From NCBI RefSeq assembly GCF_963678635.1, contig NW_026971364.1, positions 64,001 to 128,000 of the forward strand: a DNA stretch of 64,000 nt. The letters run 5' to 3'. The notes beneath the pieces were generated by a model. The model had not been told where the DNA came from, ran no database searches, and was given only the letters and a program-made list of their open reading frames with translations. Source of the stretch: Symsagittifera roscoffensis. Lineage: Eukaryota > Xenacoelomorpha > Acoela > Convolutidae. Of the stretch, positions 1 to 13,300 are shown piece after piece. The translations under genes were made by a program, and so were the position numbers. Each line of letters begins with the position of its first letter. Position 1 is the first letter of the stretch.

Positions 1-2567
1 ATTAGTGAGCCTTCCATGGAAAGCAGTGGTGTTACGGTACTTTGAAAAAGTGATGAGGACTGCGCGAAGAATACACGCTCTCATGGCAGTACCTTACGTG
101 AGAACCGAATTACAACTGAGGTTTGTCTGGTGCATGATGGGATTGACTCGCGAGGAATATGATTCAGAAGAAAGGAAGAGGTCAAAGTTGTCCTTATGAC
201 GAACCTGAGGGATCTGATAATCCAAGAGGGAGCAGCAGTAGCGTCCGCGAAGCGGAGGCACGCTCTCTGTTTCATTCGATTCATGATAGAGCAGATTTCA
301 GTACCAGCATTGAACACCTGTGTCAAGATGCTGAGGGAGGGCGATGAACAAGCAAAAGCCGTACTCTTGCTAGCACTACTGGATATGCATCAAAGCAGGC
401 CGATGAGAGTGAATATGAAAGAACCTGAGGAGTTAGAGCCCATGAGAAAGATAGACGAAATCTGGAGATTTTCAAACAAGGAGCTGAGACTCACTAAAGA
501 ATCTATGGGGGTACTGCCGAAATCCAGTGGTTACTGTGGACCGATCAAGAAGAAGTCATACAGCTACGTGTCCGGAGTCATAGGGATAGCGTACAACCCT
601 TTCCTGAGTGAAGACATACGCGATAACTTCTTTGATTACGAGCAGGCAGTGTTGCTAAGATTCTGGACGTCGAGAATTGTAACGATTAAGAGCGCTACTA
701 ATCCGCAGACCAATTTGGGATTGGTCTTGGAAGAAGAGGTGACTGCACCTTCCGTACCAAATTTCGACAAAAGAGTGGAGTTTGGGTTGGGATTCTCAGA
801 TGAATTACTGAGAACGAGCTTGATGGTAGTGTGGGAACTGATGAGACCATCATGGTGTCCTAGTCCCAATGCTGACTCGATATTATGGGCGACAAAAGAT
901 GTGCAGAGGGAGCTGAATGCAGACTAAAACCGGCGGGACCTTAACATCATATATAATGTTATGATAACAGCCTCTAGGAGCAGCGGGGAAGACAAAGTGG
1001 AGTTGCGTGGCTGTGGACCAGAAGACTGGGTCAAACCTGGTAGCTGTCTGGCGGAAGTCTGTGGACTGGAAGGTCACGTTTGTGGAGGTCTAGATTGCGT
1101 GAAAACCTTAGAGAGACAACACAAGCAATTGACGATATTGTTTGGGAATGTCGTGATGAAAGCAAGGACCGAAACGGAACTGATCGCAGATTGCCATGGA
1201 GGAACCGAGGGGAATCTAGTGACTGCACTAGGATTCTACAGCATGTTTGGTTCTTTAGAGTCACTATTGAATCTAGAACAGAGACATGAGATGGTCACAG
1301 CCATCAGTGTAGAAGTGTTTCCAGGAGTTTTGCAAACTGAGCAAAAGCACATAGGAAAATGGAGGGAAGCGATCGAGGCGGAAATGAACATCAGACCCAG
1401 TGAGACTTATCGTAGACCATCAGGAGCACGATATTTGGTGGGATCGACATTAGCTCCAGTGTGCAAGAGCAGATACCCGGTGCGTTTCGTAGCTGTGGCA
1501 GTAAAGAGTACGAAAACGATCGTGGATCAAGCCTTCTCAGTGCCAAAGTGTGTGAGACTAACGAGAATATCCAAAAAATCTTACGAGTTGCTATGTAAGA
1601 TTTTCTCAGCAGTTCCAGAGAGAACAAAGGAGGAGAAGGAATCGATATTGGGAAGGAGATTCATGGGATACGTGAGTGGGAACTTCAGTGACTTTGAGAG
1701 ACAGAAACAGAGAGGATCAACCGTTACAGATTACAATACAGTAGACGAGAATGACGTAGTCCACCGAGTGATGATGGAAGTGGAACCATTACTGTAAGCT
1801 TCGGGAGAACGTAATGGGAGGAGCATCATGTTGACACATGACGAGTATCCCTGCCACTGCTTGCTGCAGACCTGGTGGTATCCCGAGCGTAGTAACCTGG
1901 TGTTGATCTGGGACTCTGGAGTGACAAAAGTGATAGTGGGGTTATGATAGCGATTCGATGGCTGGAAGCTCATGTGAGAGAGATATTGGAAAGGAAGCGC
2001 CAACGAGAGAACAGTTGCAGAAATTGGATTGTCTAAAAAATTTAGATCTTTTTGAGACAATGTGCAAGATTCTAAACATTCCGATGGAAGTAAAAAAGAT
2101 ATGGGCAAGAAGACGATTGATGCCATGGTTCAGAGCTAACATGACTGCATGGTTGTACGAATATGCCAAAAAGCATATGTCGTAGCACGGCAGAGTGTAC
2201 AGTGGATATCAGCTGGACATTGGATCAGGAGCTTTCAAGCGAGCTTTCGTGACTCATCGGAATGCAGTGACCACCGCTGTGAAAAGAATTTCCAGGACAG
2301 GTGAACGTAGTGGGAAGGAGAAGGAAGAGATGTTGAAGGAAGCTTTGGAGAGAAACGTGACGTTGTGTCTCTACAGCAGCTTCTGCAGGAACAGAGAATC
2401 TAATGTGGATCCCCTACCTTGTTGCAAATAGAGGGTAGAAGAGCAGAAGTGTTGGAGGACTGCTTCCAACAGTGTCAGAATAGCTAACGATGTGTTGCAA
2501 GACAAAGAAACTGAAAGTGCAAAGTCAGTGTCACAGGAGGAGGAATGCAAAAAGAAAGAAAATTAGA
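1..2567 (+). pseudogene. Decayed relative of giant ORF2 (C-terminal third)
   Basis: Conceptual translation in several frames aligns collinearly with the C-terminal third of the 1704-codon reading frame at 24944-30058 (minus). Shared blocks include RTELQLRFVWCMMG, a GCGPEDW-to-EGHVC Cys/His stretch near 1000-1080, DEYPCHC near 1840, RRLMPWFRA near 2115 and THRNAVTTAVKR near 2250. The copy is split by frame changes near 190 and 1920 and by stops at 925-927, 1795-1797, 2183-2185 and 2428-2430; the last open stretch ends near 2567. By eye a little over half the residues match, so this is a different, older insertion of the same or a related family, cut by the left window edge. The function of this protein region is unknown. 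No matching LTR was recognised downstream. Confidence 0.85.
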
Positions 2568-4167
2568 AGAATTTAGATGTTTTAGAAATTCTAAACGACG
2601 AAAAGAGGAGAAACAAAGAAGTGACAAAAAAAGAGAAGTTAAAACTCAGAATTGTTTTATGTGTGTGAAAAACTCCTGTGAGAAAGCAAGCAACCAAGTT
2701 GTAATTGAAAACTGAAACATTTAGTTGAGTTTTGAACACTAAAGAATTTGTTGCATTTATAAATTTGCATTTTGAATTTAGTTAGTGGCTTTAGAGACAC
2801 TTACTACTTATTTAGAAAGGCTTGAGCAAAGAGTATATTTAAATATTCCAGCCTGCATGATTGTTTTAGTCAATTAGGACGACTGATCACTTTGTGGTGA
2901 CATGAAGGACTTGGATACTCTCTTGAAGAGGGAGATTGTTTCATTGTGCTTTCTAACCACAGAGTTACTTAGTTTTAATATTCAAGACAATAACAAGCAA
3001 GATTTCCGAAAGGAAAAAGCATAGTAGGATAGTTTTAAGTTGTTGATTGGCAGGACTGTCCTGCAAACCGACATCTTTTAAAATCTAGGAGAAAAAGTTT
3101 TAAATCAGGATTTTGACTTTGGAAGTCAGAAAAGATGTTTTATCTTAAGTCATATCCTCAATATGCAGATAAGTGAAAAAATTGGAAGGCTATAGTGATG
3201 TAGTATGATGCCATTTATATGTCGCAGTGAGTCGATATGACGCGGATAAAAGTAATTTCGTGCATTTTGTCAATTCTGTTCGATGACACTGTACCAATTT
3301 TACGAACATTGCGAGATTCAATGGGGACATTGACCGGGCTGTCCGTGGAGTGTGTGACATTCGACCAGAATGGACAAAATGCAGTCTCGAGTTTTTAGCA
3401 GCGAACCTTCCGAATTATTGATTTTGAAGAATTAAGAGCGTTATTTGGACGATTAGACGAATCGTGAAGGCTGAATGATTCGAGAATTCCTAAATATTAA
3501 AAAATCGAAATGATAACGTAATAATTCTAAGAAACGTCGAAAAAAGCAGAAATAGCAGCGACCTTCCCGAGTTGCAACTATTGTGTCGATACAATAGTTG
3601 CAAGGCAGTTGCGAATAACGGTGAAGGGTGGAAACCAGCCTTCCGGAAGGAAATTAAGAGTCTTATTTCCCCGGATTCAAGAATCCGGAGGGGTCTCGAG
3701 ACTGGAACTCACATTATTTCATACAAACTTTTAGCTTCCCTATTATGTCCTGAATTGAATTTACTTAACCTCTGAATTCATTTTGCAAGGATGAGAATCT
3801 AGAAGTTGGGGGATAGGGTTGATCCATCTTCGATGGAGATGATGATTTTATCTACTGAACAAAAACAATAATAAATCAATAAGTAGTAGTAGCCCTGATT
3901 TTAGGAACAATCTCGTGGTCTGGGGATACTGAGACCCAGCCATGAGTTCACTGATTTTGCATGTAATTAAGTTATTTTGAGCATTCTGGTCGAAGCCGGA
4001 GAACAGTAACGTTTTTGTCGACCCGATGTTAGAAAGACCACCAAAAGATTTGGCTTTGGTAGAGACGGTGAAAAACATGTAAAGCTCTGTTCAAACGTTG
4101 GCCAGTCGTTTTAGCACCTAGCTTTATTTTCCGTCGATATGTATCTTCCGGGCAAATGTTACAAATA
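2568..4167. other. AT-rich stretch, no gene recognised
   Basis: No convincing coding region on either strand. The first kilobase may be the 3' non-coding end or LTR of the broken element to its left, but no second copy in the window allows this to be tested. It contains the inverted-repeat cluster listed at 3572-3688. Confidence 0.4.
3572..3688. repeat. Cluster of three perfect inverted repeats
   Basis: Three perfect inverted repeats lie within 117 bp. The first has 13-bp arms TTGCAACTATTGT (3572-3584) and ACAATAGTTGCAA (3591-3603) around a 6-nt loop. The second is the 12-bp palindrome CCTTCCGGAAGG (3639-3650). The third has 8-bp arms CCGGATTC (3671-3678) and GAATCCGG (3681-3688) around AA. 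They would form adjacent hairpins in RNA from either strand. Confidence 0.75.
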
Positions 4168-4959
4168 CAGAGGGAATAACCTGACAACTTGCTTGATATA
4201 CTTTCCTCATTAGAAGGTTATGTAGAGAATCTCAAAAAATTTGTATCACTACTGATGAATCCACTGTAAAAAATGAGTGAAAATACGAAAAAAAATGTTC
4301 TTTTTTGTTACTTCACTGTTTTGAACCCGGGCATAAATTGAAAGACAATAACAGAAATTCTCCTATGGTGGTCTAAGTGGATGAAAAAATCCTCTGGGGA
4401 CTATTGTTTCCCAAACACGAGAAATTTTAGTCTTGATGCAGTTCTACAAAAAATTGCTTGCTGGATCTGTAAAATATACTACTCAAAAATAGACGGGATA
4501 ATGTTTTATTGCGATTTGTCTTTATTGGTCACGTTACCGCTTTACTATTTTGTTTAGATCTTAGAACAATTGTTTCAACAGTATATGCATTATTCGATTG
4601 TTTCTCATTTTTATCAATAACTGCAGAGACAACTGTTGTTCCTCTGAGCCTTCATGGTCGTTTTCATGAAACTTTATGGTGGTTTTGGATACTGAGTCTA
4701 TTGGAAACAAAAACGTGAAAGTTTAGGAATTTATAAACATGGAAAAGCTGTTGAATATTTCCTATTTTGTCCCAAATATTCGAAACCACATCTCAATTTA
4801 TTTGGTTTTTAAAGCGTCTCCATAGAATCATTTGGAGCAAAAGTTGACAAAAACAAACTGAAATTGTACGAATTTGGAAAAACTAGTAGCATTGGAAACA
4901 ATGTCTTTTTTTCGAAAAAGTTATGAAACTTTAAAACCTTTGTCAGTAGTTTTGCAAAC
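4168..4959. repeat. Dispersed repeat, copy A (about 0.8 kb)
   Basis: This block and 9586-10378 are direct copies of one another, near-identical in length (792 and 793 bp), running from a shared CAGAGGGAA to a shared AGTAGTTTTGCAAAC. They differ by scattered substitutions and short indels, so the duplication is not recent. No frame stays open through either copy, so it is probably a fragment of an unclassified transposon. Confidence 0.8.
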
Positions 4960-7900
4960 TTCTCATTTTTTGCTGTATGTGACTTTTCATGGCCCAGATG
5001 TTCAGCTATTGTGTGTCTGGATCTGTCCATGATTTGATAATCGTACAAACTGTTACCCAGAATAATCTCAGCCAAAACTTCGGAGTATATATTCTCATCT
5101 CCTTCTCGCCGAGTTTCAACATCAAATTGCACTTTCTAAGTGTGTTCTTTACCAACCAAAAAAGTTCTGTTACTGACAAAAATCATTTACAATAACCAGG
5201 AAAAAAAATTGAAAATGAAAACTTTTTATTTCTATCCGACGGGAACTATCAAATAACATCAAACATCATTGAAATCCTCTAGTGTTCAGCTAGTCACTAC
5301 AAACTGTTCCCGCTACTCACATTCCCACGTTTCGTGAATTTTGTAGTAATTTTTTTTCTTCAATATAATTTTATCTCAAATAGTTCATTTCTCTTCTCTG
5401 ATGTCTTTTTCAAAAAAAGTAATTGATGTTTTGACAGATTCACTAGTGATAAAAGCAACTCAAGACTTCGAATACTTTTTTATACTGATCACAGTAGCCG
5501 TCAACATGAAAACGCTCGAAATATTCTTGCTTTCATTTCGTTTAAGAACTCTGACTTTTACCTCTGGCCTTGATTCCTGGTAGAAGGACATAGCCATGTA
5601 TTCAAGTATCCTTTTTTGCATAGCTTCAGTAGTAAGAACGAAGTTTTTTATGTGGTGTTGTAAGTATTCATGAGGTGTTGTACCCAGCTGTTTTTCAAAT
5701 AGGCATGAGTTTCGAATCCTGATGGTGGAGCTAATTGAGTACGTAGTTTTTCCAAATTGATCAAGTACTCCATTAACCAACTTTTGATAATCCTTGAAAC
5801 CCGTTTCTGGAGGATTTTATTTCTCAGAATACTTTAAGAAAATTCAATTGGTGCCAAATCTTCATAATCAAGCACATGTGGACTGTCAACTGTTCGTAGG
5901 GGAGAAATTATTTTGTTTCATTTGTTTTGAACTCCTTCAGAAATCAATCCAAAATTTACGTTTCAATTTCTCTATTATTCTGTTAGATGTAGCTTATAGA
6001 AAAATTGCCACTTGAGATTGAAATCAACTATTAGAATCGAGAATTTTAATAAATCATCTTTCTTTTTTCATTTTAGAAACAATTCTATAAACATTTCGAA
6101 TTTATCTATCAAATAGCATTTAAATTTTTTAGATTTACCTCCCAATAAGAAACAAAAAGTTCCTACTAAAGTTCTCATTGATGAAATATACCTTGAATTT
6201 TTTTTATTTGATTTTTAAAGAAGTTTTTTTTGTATTAATTCAAATTTCCGACTAAAAAAGGGTAACCTTAGACAAACTTGAAAAAGTAGCATATCAAAGC
6301 TTCAAACTTACGGTTGAACTACAAATGACAAGGAAAGCAATTTTATTCTGTCTAGATAAGTTGAGTTTAATTAAAATGTCGCATGGTAAAAAGTAAAAAC
6401 TCTGCCCTTAACATAAATCTGTCAAAGCTCCCCAGCAAAAATCTCTCTTCTTCTGTTTTTGCAAAGACTTTCAAAGTTCCAATTCACAAATAATTGATTT
6501 TGAACAAAAATTTCCTTAGTTTTGCTTTGAAAGCTTCATCACTTTTGAAGTTTCATCACAAATCTAAATCAAAATCAAAGATCAATTTTCTCTTATTAAT
6601 TACAGAAAATTTAGTTGGTTGATGAAAAAAAATTGTGTTACTTGTTTTAATTGTTTCTATTTTTGAAGCTTCGTTCGGTAAATTTTCTTAAGTTTACAGA
6701 TACAACTTGTGATGAAACTTTTCCTACTTAAAAGGTCTTAGTCCCTAGAAATGAATATGATGGATACCATATTAAAAACATAAAAGAACATTTTTTGTGC
6801 TTGAAAACGACAAAGTGCGAAAATTTCTCAAATATTCATTTCCGATTCAACTTGTTTTAAAAACTCCCATGAAATCCAGCTGAAATCTGAGTGGACAAGA
6901 CTTCAGACCAAGAAAAATCTATTCTGATTGTTTGAGCCCTCCAATTTCACTTAAGGGTACTCCTGCTTCTCAGTTCAATCTCTAAATAATCCGAGGGTCT
7001 TGCCTTCAATCTGCCTATTTCTTTAATTTCATTTTATCACTAGGATTATTTTTCTCACTGCAAAACGGCAACTTTATACCTTGAATTTTAGTGAAAAAAA
7101 AACAGTCTTCGATGTGCACTGGCACGAAAGGATGTCCAATTTTACGTTTGGCCAATGGTTGAGGTCAATTGAACAATCCTCAACGAACATCACCAGATAC
7201 AAATCTCTATCACTAAAAACCAATTTGCAACGATGTAAATGATGGAAAAATCACTGAGCAGGTTGAAATGGACGTATCTCAATAAGTGGATAGTCCTCTC
7301 TCACCTCGGGAGGAGGCGGGATCTGTCTAGAATCCCATCACAGTTGACAAAGATGAGCGTTTCTCTGATAAAATGACGTCGAAAAACATCTCACAGCAAA
7401 TCCAGCGATGGAACCCCGACCAGTTCTGGGTTCTATAGACAACCTTCAGAATTCTTCTGCTGCTCGACAGCTCTTGATGACTTTTTTTAGAATTGAATTT
7501 TTTTCGATGTTCATTCCTTCTTTTGCATTTATTTTATTTTCTCAATTTCATTTTAACCTTGAGAAAAAATGAGATGCTCAAGGTGAAACATTCAAATTGA
7601 ATAGAAAAAAAAACAAGAGAAGTTTTGAAAACATAATCAGTTAGCAATAAAGAGTTTACAAACATTGAGAAAACAATTCAAATTTCGCACAAAAACAATT
7701 TGATCCACATGCTAAATCGTCTTTCGCACCATGTCAAAAAATTTAAAGGTTTTTGGCAGTTTAAGGAAAAAATTAAACATTTTAGCATCGTTTATCTAAA
7801 TTTGAAACATTTTTTGCATTTTGATAAAAATGCAACAAGATCAAATGTTTGCCAAGTATTTAAAAAACTAATACATTTTGTGCATATTTTTGAATATACT

Positions 7901-8231
7901 GAGATAAAATTACATCTACTTCAAAAATACAAAAAATATCACTATTAACTAATCTGTACTCCTCAATAAATCAGTCAATACTTTTAAAGAAATCAGCTTT
8001 ACATTTGAGTTTGTACTGTATGTAATTATTCCAGAAGTGCTGAGCCATCATTTCGAGTGAACGTCGTTTTTTTGTTGTATTAGAATATAACTATTTTCTT
8101 TTGATTTTTTTGCTCAATGGTCTTTTCTTCGCAATACTTTTAAATTTTTTCCGCTCCTTTCAGTTCCTTGTGACAAATAGCAAAAATAATTTAAAAAAAC
8201 ATGGTCATTTGTTTAATAACAACCGATTGAA
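4960..8231. other. AT-rich intergenic DNA, no gene recognised
   Basis: Long poly-A and poly-T runs and only short unrelated reading frames. Nothing resembling an RNA gene or a known transposon end was seen. Confidence 0.5.
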
Positions 8232-8521
8232 ATGGTAAAGTTGTACAAATAGCAGTAGAAATTTGATGTAGGAAGAGAATTAATGTGTTTTTCGTAAAGA
8301 TCACCAGAAATGCGAAAAAAGCTAACTTTTGTTACAACCTGAAGAAAACCTGGGAAGAACTTGAGACTAAGCAGCGGCCAGCTGGAACAATGTCTTTTGC
8401 TTGTGAACGTGTATATGTATAGGAGAAGCAATGTCTTTTCATTTTTCATATTTAGAATTATTCTACAAAATATCCATTTTTGCTCGTATATGACCAAAAA
8501 GGATGACTTGTTAATTTAATG
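8232..8521. repeat. 290-bp direct repeat, copy 1
   Basis: Matches 8653-8942 over 290 bp at an offset of 421 bp, with about a dozen differences by eye. Both copies keep a minus-strand frame open for about 90 codons. The differences do not clearly favour synonymous sites, so coding is not demonstrated. Probably a local segmental duplication. Confidence 0.85.
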
Positions 8522-8652
8522 GAAAATTTTTTGTTTCTGTTCGCTTTATTTGATTTGTCTGTTCTCTCTTTGGAAAAAATTTCAAGAAAAGACACTAGTA
8601 TCTTTTAAAAACTAATTTAAAAACAAGAAAATTTTGAGTTTTGCAGTTGTAC

Positions 8653-8942
8653 ATGGTAAAGTTGTACAAATAGCAGTAGAAATTTGATGTAGGAAGAGAA
8701 TTAATGTGTTTTTCGTAAAGATCACCAGAAATGCGAAAAAAGCTAACTTTTGTTACAATTCGGGAAAAACCTGGGAAGAACTTGGGACTAAGCAGCGGCC
8801 ATCTGGAACAATGTCTTTTGCTTGTGAACGTGTATATGTATAGGAGAAGTAATGTCTTTTCATTTTTCATATTTAGAATTATTCTACAAAATGTCCATTT
8901 TTGCTCGTATATGACCAAAAAGGATGAATTGTTAATTTAATG
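8653..8942. repeat. 290-bp direct repeat, copy 2
   Basis: Second copy of the repeat at 8232-8521, in the same orientation, separated by 131 bp of unrelated sequence. Confidence 0.85.
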
Positions 8943-9585
8943 AAAAATTGTATTCTGTTAAAGAGTCAGCTTTGGATCAGGAGCTTGCTGAACGCAATAA
9001 AAAGTACGACGATACAAACTACAATAGAAGACAAGTTTGTGTCACAATCAAGATGTAAAATATCAACAAACCTGTCTAAATTCAGTTCTACTCTTAACTG
9101 CAACTTAGAATGAAGCAATGAAACAAGTTGCGTATGTCATCTATGTTTTGAACGAGGTATAAAAACTGTCCTAAGTTTTGGGAGACTTCATGTTTTTTAG
9201 GAACTGTAATTTAAAATACTCATGGTTTTCTTTGTTTGTATTTTAGATCAGATGTTTATCCATTGAAATCTTTTTTGGGTAGCTTTTTAAACTGGGGAGC
9301 ACTTTCGAAAAACATTTTTGTTTCAAAAAAAGTTTGAAAACTTCACAATAAATAACTTATCTTATTTTTTTTACAGTGAAAGTCTCGAAAAGTTTCACTA
9401 ACTGTAATATAGTCTCAGAATTTCAGAAGATCACGAAGTTTGAAGATATTGGACGCTGATTCATAAATAGCCCTTTCTGAAATGACTCTGAATAAAATTT
9501 ATTTTAAGATAACGATTTGATAACAAAAAATATTTCATATAGAAATTCGTGGAAGCGCAAATAAAAAAAATAATCTTCAAAAAAA

Positions 9586-10378
9586 CAGAGGGAAGAACCT
9601 GACAACATGCTTGATATACTTTCCTCATTAGAAAGTTATGCAGAGACTCTCAAAAAATTTGTATCACTACTGATGAATCCACTGTAAAAATGGAGTAAAA
9701 ATAAGAAAAAAAATGTTTTTTTTTTGTTACTTCACTGTTTTGAACCCGGGCATAAATTGAAAAACAATGACCAAAAATTCTCCTATGGTGGTCTAAGTGG
9801 ATACCAAAAACCCTCTCGGGACTATTGTTTCCCATACACGAGAACTTTTAGTCTTGATGCAGTTCTACAAAAATTTGCTTGCTGGATCTGTGAAATATGC
9901 TCCTCAAAAAAAGACGGAATATTTTTTTTTTGCGTTTTGTCTTTGTTTGTCACATTACCGCTTTAATATTTTGTTTAGATCTTAGAACAATTGTTTCAAC
10001 AGTATATGCATTATTCGATTATTGCTCATTTTTACCAATAACTGCTGAGACAACTGTTGTTCCTCTGAGTCTTTATGGTCATTTTTTGAATATTTATGGT
10101 GATTTTGGATACTGAGTCCATTGGAATCAAAAAAGTGAAAGTTTAGGAATTTACAAAGATGGAAAAACTGTTGAGTATTTCCTTCTTTCTCCCAAATATT
10201 CGAACCAACATCTCAATCTATTTGGTTTTTAAAGCGTATCCATAGAATCACTTGGAGCAAAAAATGACAAAAACGAACTTAAATTGTAAGAATTTGGAAA
10301 AACTAGTAGCATTGGAAACAATGTCTTTTTTCGAAAAAGTTATGAAACTTTTAAACCTATGTCAGTAGTTTTGCAAAC
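9586..10378. repeat. Dispersed repeat, copy B (about 0.8 kb)
   Basis: Direct copy of 4168-4959 with the same end sequences. Sequences outside the block are unrelated, so this is a dispersed repeat rather than one large duplication. Confidence 0.8.
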
Positions 10379-13300
10379 ACAGTTACCAAAATGGGATCCC
10401 TACGCTTGCCCAAAAAATTCAACATTTGATATTCAACGAAAAAGATTATAATTGAAGGTGTAGCAGCTACCCATGTCGACGTGCAAAAACTTTTCGATCT
10501 TCAAAAAAAAGCATAAGGCACATGAAGTCGATAATTTTTCCAAACAAATTGTAAAATTTATTACATATATTAACTTTTACATTTTTTTTCAAGGTTTGAT
10601 ATGATTAATCGATGTGATTAACCCGTAAAGTAGGAAAATTAGTTTTTGATGAAGAAAATCACGAAAAAAAGCCAAGAAAAATGTTGGTACGTATATATAA
10701 TAGATCTCTTTTATTTTTTGTTTCAGATTTACCAGATCTGTTTTTCTGTTCCCATTTTTTTGTTGTGATGCTATTATGTACAATTGTTCGAATAATATTA
10801 TCCGCAACATGTGACGGAACGACAGTCTGGGTAGCTATTTCATCAAGTATGGTCGGTTATAATTTACACTTTACCAAACATTTTAATTTGAGCCAGTCAG
10901 ACAACACATATCAGCTAATTGAGATGAATAAAAATTGTATACTTTTTGCGTTTGAAAAAACTTAGATTTCCCAGATATTCTTTTTACCATTTTGAAAGCC
11001 ATTGCAATTTTTTGTGAACCTATTACCAACAAAATTATCAGGCAAAACACAAAGGAAAATGGATCTTTTTCAAAATCCGAAAAAATGAGAACCTTAGAAC
11101 GTATTCTGTAGGTAAAGCAGCTTATCTATCTGTCAATGGCTTGAAAATAGCAAGTGAAATGTACAAGAGAAAACTAAACAAATTTCTGAATTCAAAAGAC
11201 AGATGTAATCGATGCAAATTGAACCCGGATTGTATCTAAGTGTTGTCGAGGCAGTTGTAGCCGTGAATTGTAAAAGTCACAGAAATTTGATAATAATGCA
11301 AATAAAGTCTCAGTAGATAAGGTTATTTTATCTGAGGTTCAGCCAGCGGAGTGTGTTTGAGTAATATTTTCCATTGTGACTTAGAACAAAGTCATACAGG
11401 GTATATGTGAGCGGAAAAACGCTGTATTACCCTGAGCGTTCTTACGACATTATGAGATTACATTCGCTGACGATTTAGAGTGCTCTTATAAAATAATGTG
11501 ATACAAAAACGGCCTAATTATTTTATATATTTATTTTTATTTTTCCTAAGTAAAAAAATGAAAAAAGATAAAATCTACAGGACAGTAAATTAAATTTCAG
11601 ACCTTTAGAAAACTGCTTTTAAAAAAAAATCTTTCCTGCGAAAAAATTACAACTAAGAGATAGTACATTTAAGGATTTTTTTTATGTACATTGGAATTAC
11701 AAGTGCTGTTCTTTTGTTCCTTATGAATTTGAATAATCAGTTCGTTTTTTTTTTTCATTTTTTCAATTTCAGTGAGCATGCAAGACAGCGTGAAAGAGGT
11801 TTTGGTGCTCCTCCTCAGACTCTGGAAGAACTGCAATCTTCTTCATTAGAAAAAACATAATCACATCTTTAAAAAATGGAGCAGGTTTTTTTGTGTTAAG
11901 AGACTGTTTTTAATATTGTGATATTGGAGAAATTGTTTTTGGATAAGAAAACGCCTTTTGTTTTTGGACGAATTGTTTTTGGACGAAAAAATCTTTGCAA
12001 AAGATGTTGAAATGAAAACAGTTCAAACATAGTTGAGAAAAGGAAAAAATATATCTAAGCGTAGTACTACTAAAAAAGTTTCTATGAAAATTGGGTCAAA
12101 AACAGCAGTTGCCCTACAATAGAAATTTGTGGCAGTAAAAATTCAGTTCAAATATATTCTGTACGGAGCTTTTAAAAATTACTTTTAAGCATTTTAGCTA
12201 AACTCCTTGTTTTAGAAACAGCTATTTCATCCTAACACCAGAAGTATTTCTCAGTTTTTTTTTTCTGGATGAAAGAAGTACGGAGTTTGAGTTTTAGACG
12301 ATTTTTTGTTTTTCAGAAAAATCAAATTGTCATGCATATAGTTTTCAGGAATTTGCGCCATGATTCGATATCGATTCATTCACTAATAGAGCAAACTCCT
12401 CGAGAGCAGAAATACATTTTTCACTGAATGTGAGGTTTGCTTACTTGAAAAAACCGTTACTACCAAATACAGAGGTCGAACTAAACTAGTTCTAGTTAGA
12501 CCTAACTTTTACAAACTATCTGATACTCCGATTGTTAGTCTAAAAAATGTTGATGTTTCACTGGTTACTAGAATTTTTTTATAAACTGAGCGTAAAGATC
12601 AAAACTCGCAATGGAATCTGCAAAAGGAACATGCTCAAAACAACAACAAGAAAACTATAAGAAGAAATTTCATAGTTCCGTCTCGTCAAAACCATTTCCT
12701 GGAAGAACTTAATTTCAAAAATACTCCAATAAGAAGAGTAGCAGTTATAATGAATTCAACTTCAAATATCAATTGTTTCTTTTGAGAGAGCTCAAAACTA
12801 TTCATTGTGGAACAGCATTTATTTCATGAGATAGAGCTTCTAAATATTGCACCTATGTTACAACAATGAACCCGATGCAATTTAACGATGATTTGCAGTT
12901 CTTCCATTGGAATATTTTCGAAGGTTTTCTCAAAAGTTTCTAGCCAATAAACATTTCAGCGAGACTTTTTTCAGTTCAAGTATTCATAGTGCCTATTCTC
13001 TTTTTTTTTCAGATCACAATTTCAAGGAGAAACAGAGAACGAAAGCTGCCTTGTTTAAAAACCGGGAGTTTCTACAATCTAGAGTGCAAAGCAGACTCTA
13101 AAGTAGACTGTTAAGCAGAATGAAAATATCGAACCATACCCAGATATTAAAATCCCAAATTACATAATTAGTCTTTGCAACAATTATCTCAGCTCTAAGC
13201 AATGATAGATAGACCATTAGGTGATGTTTTCTCAAATGATCGAAATTTACTACTTTGCCGTTTCTTTGAAAGAACAAACATCAACTTAATCAGTTTTGTA

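Noticed and set aside
4809-5132. 107-codon minus-strand ORF
   Set aside because: Its C-terminal half lies in the dispersed repeat and the frame is broken in the other copy (9586-10378); no domain recognised.
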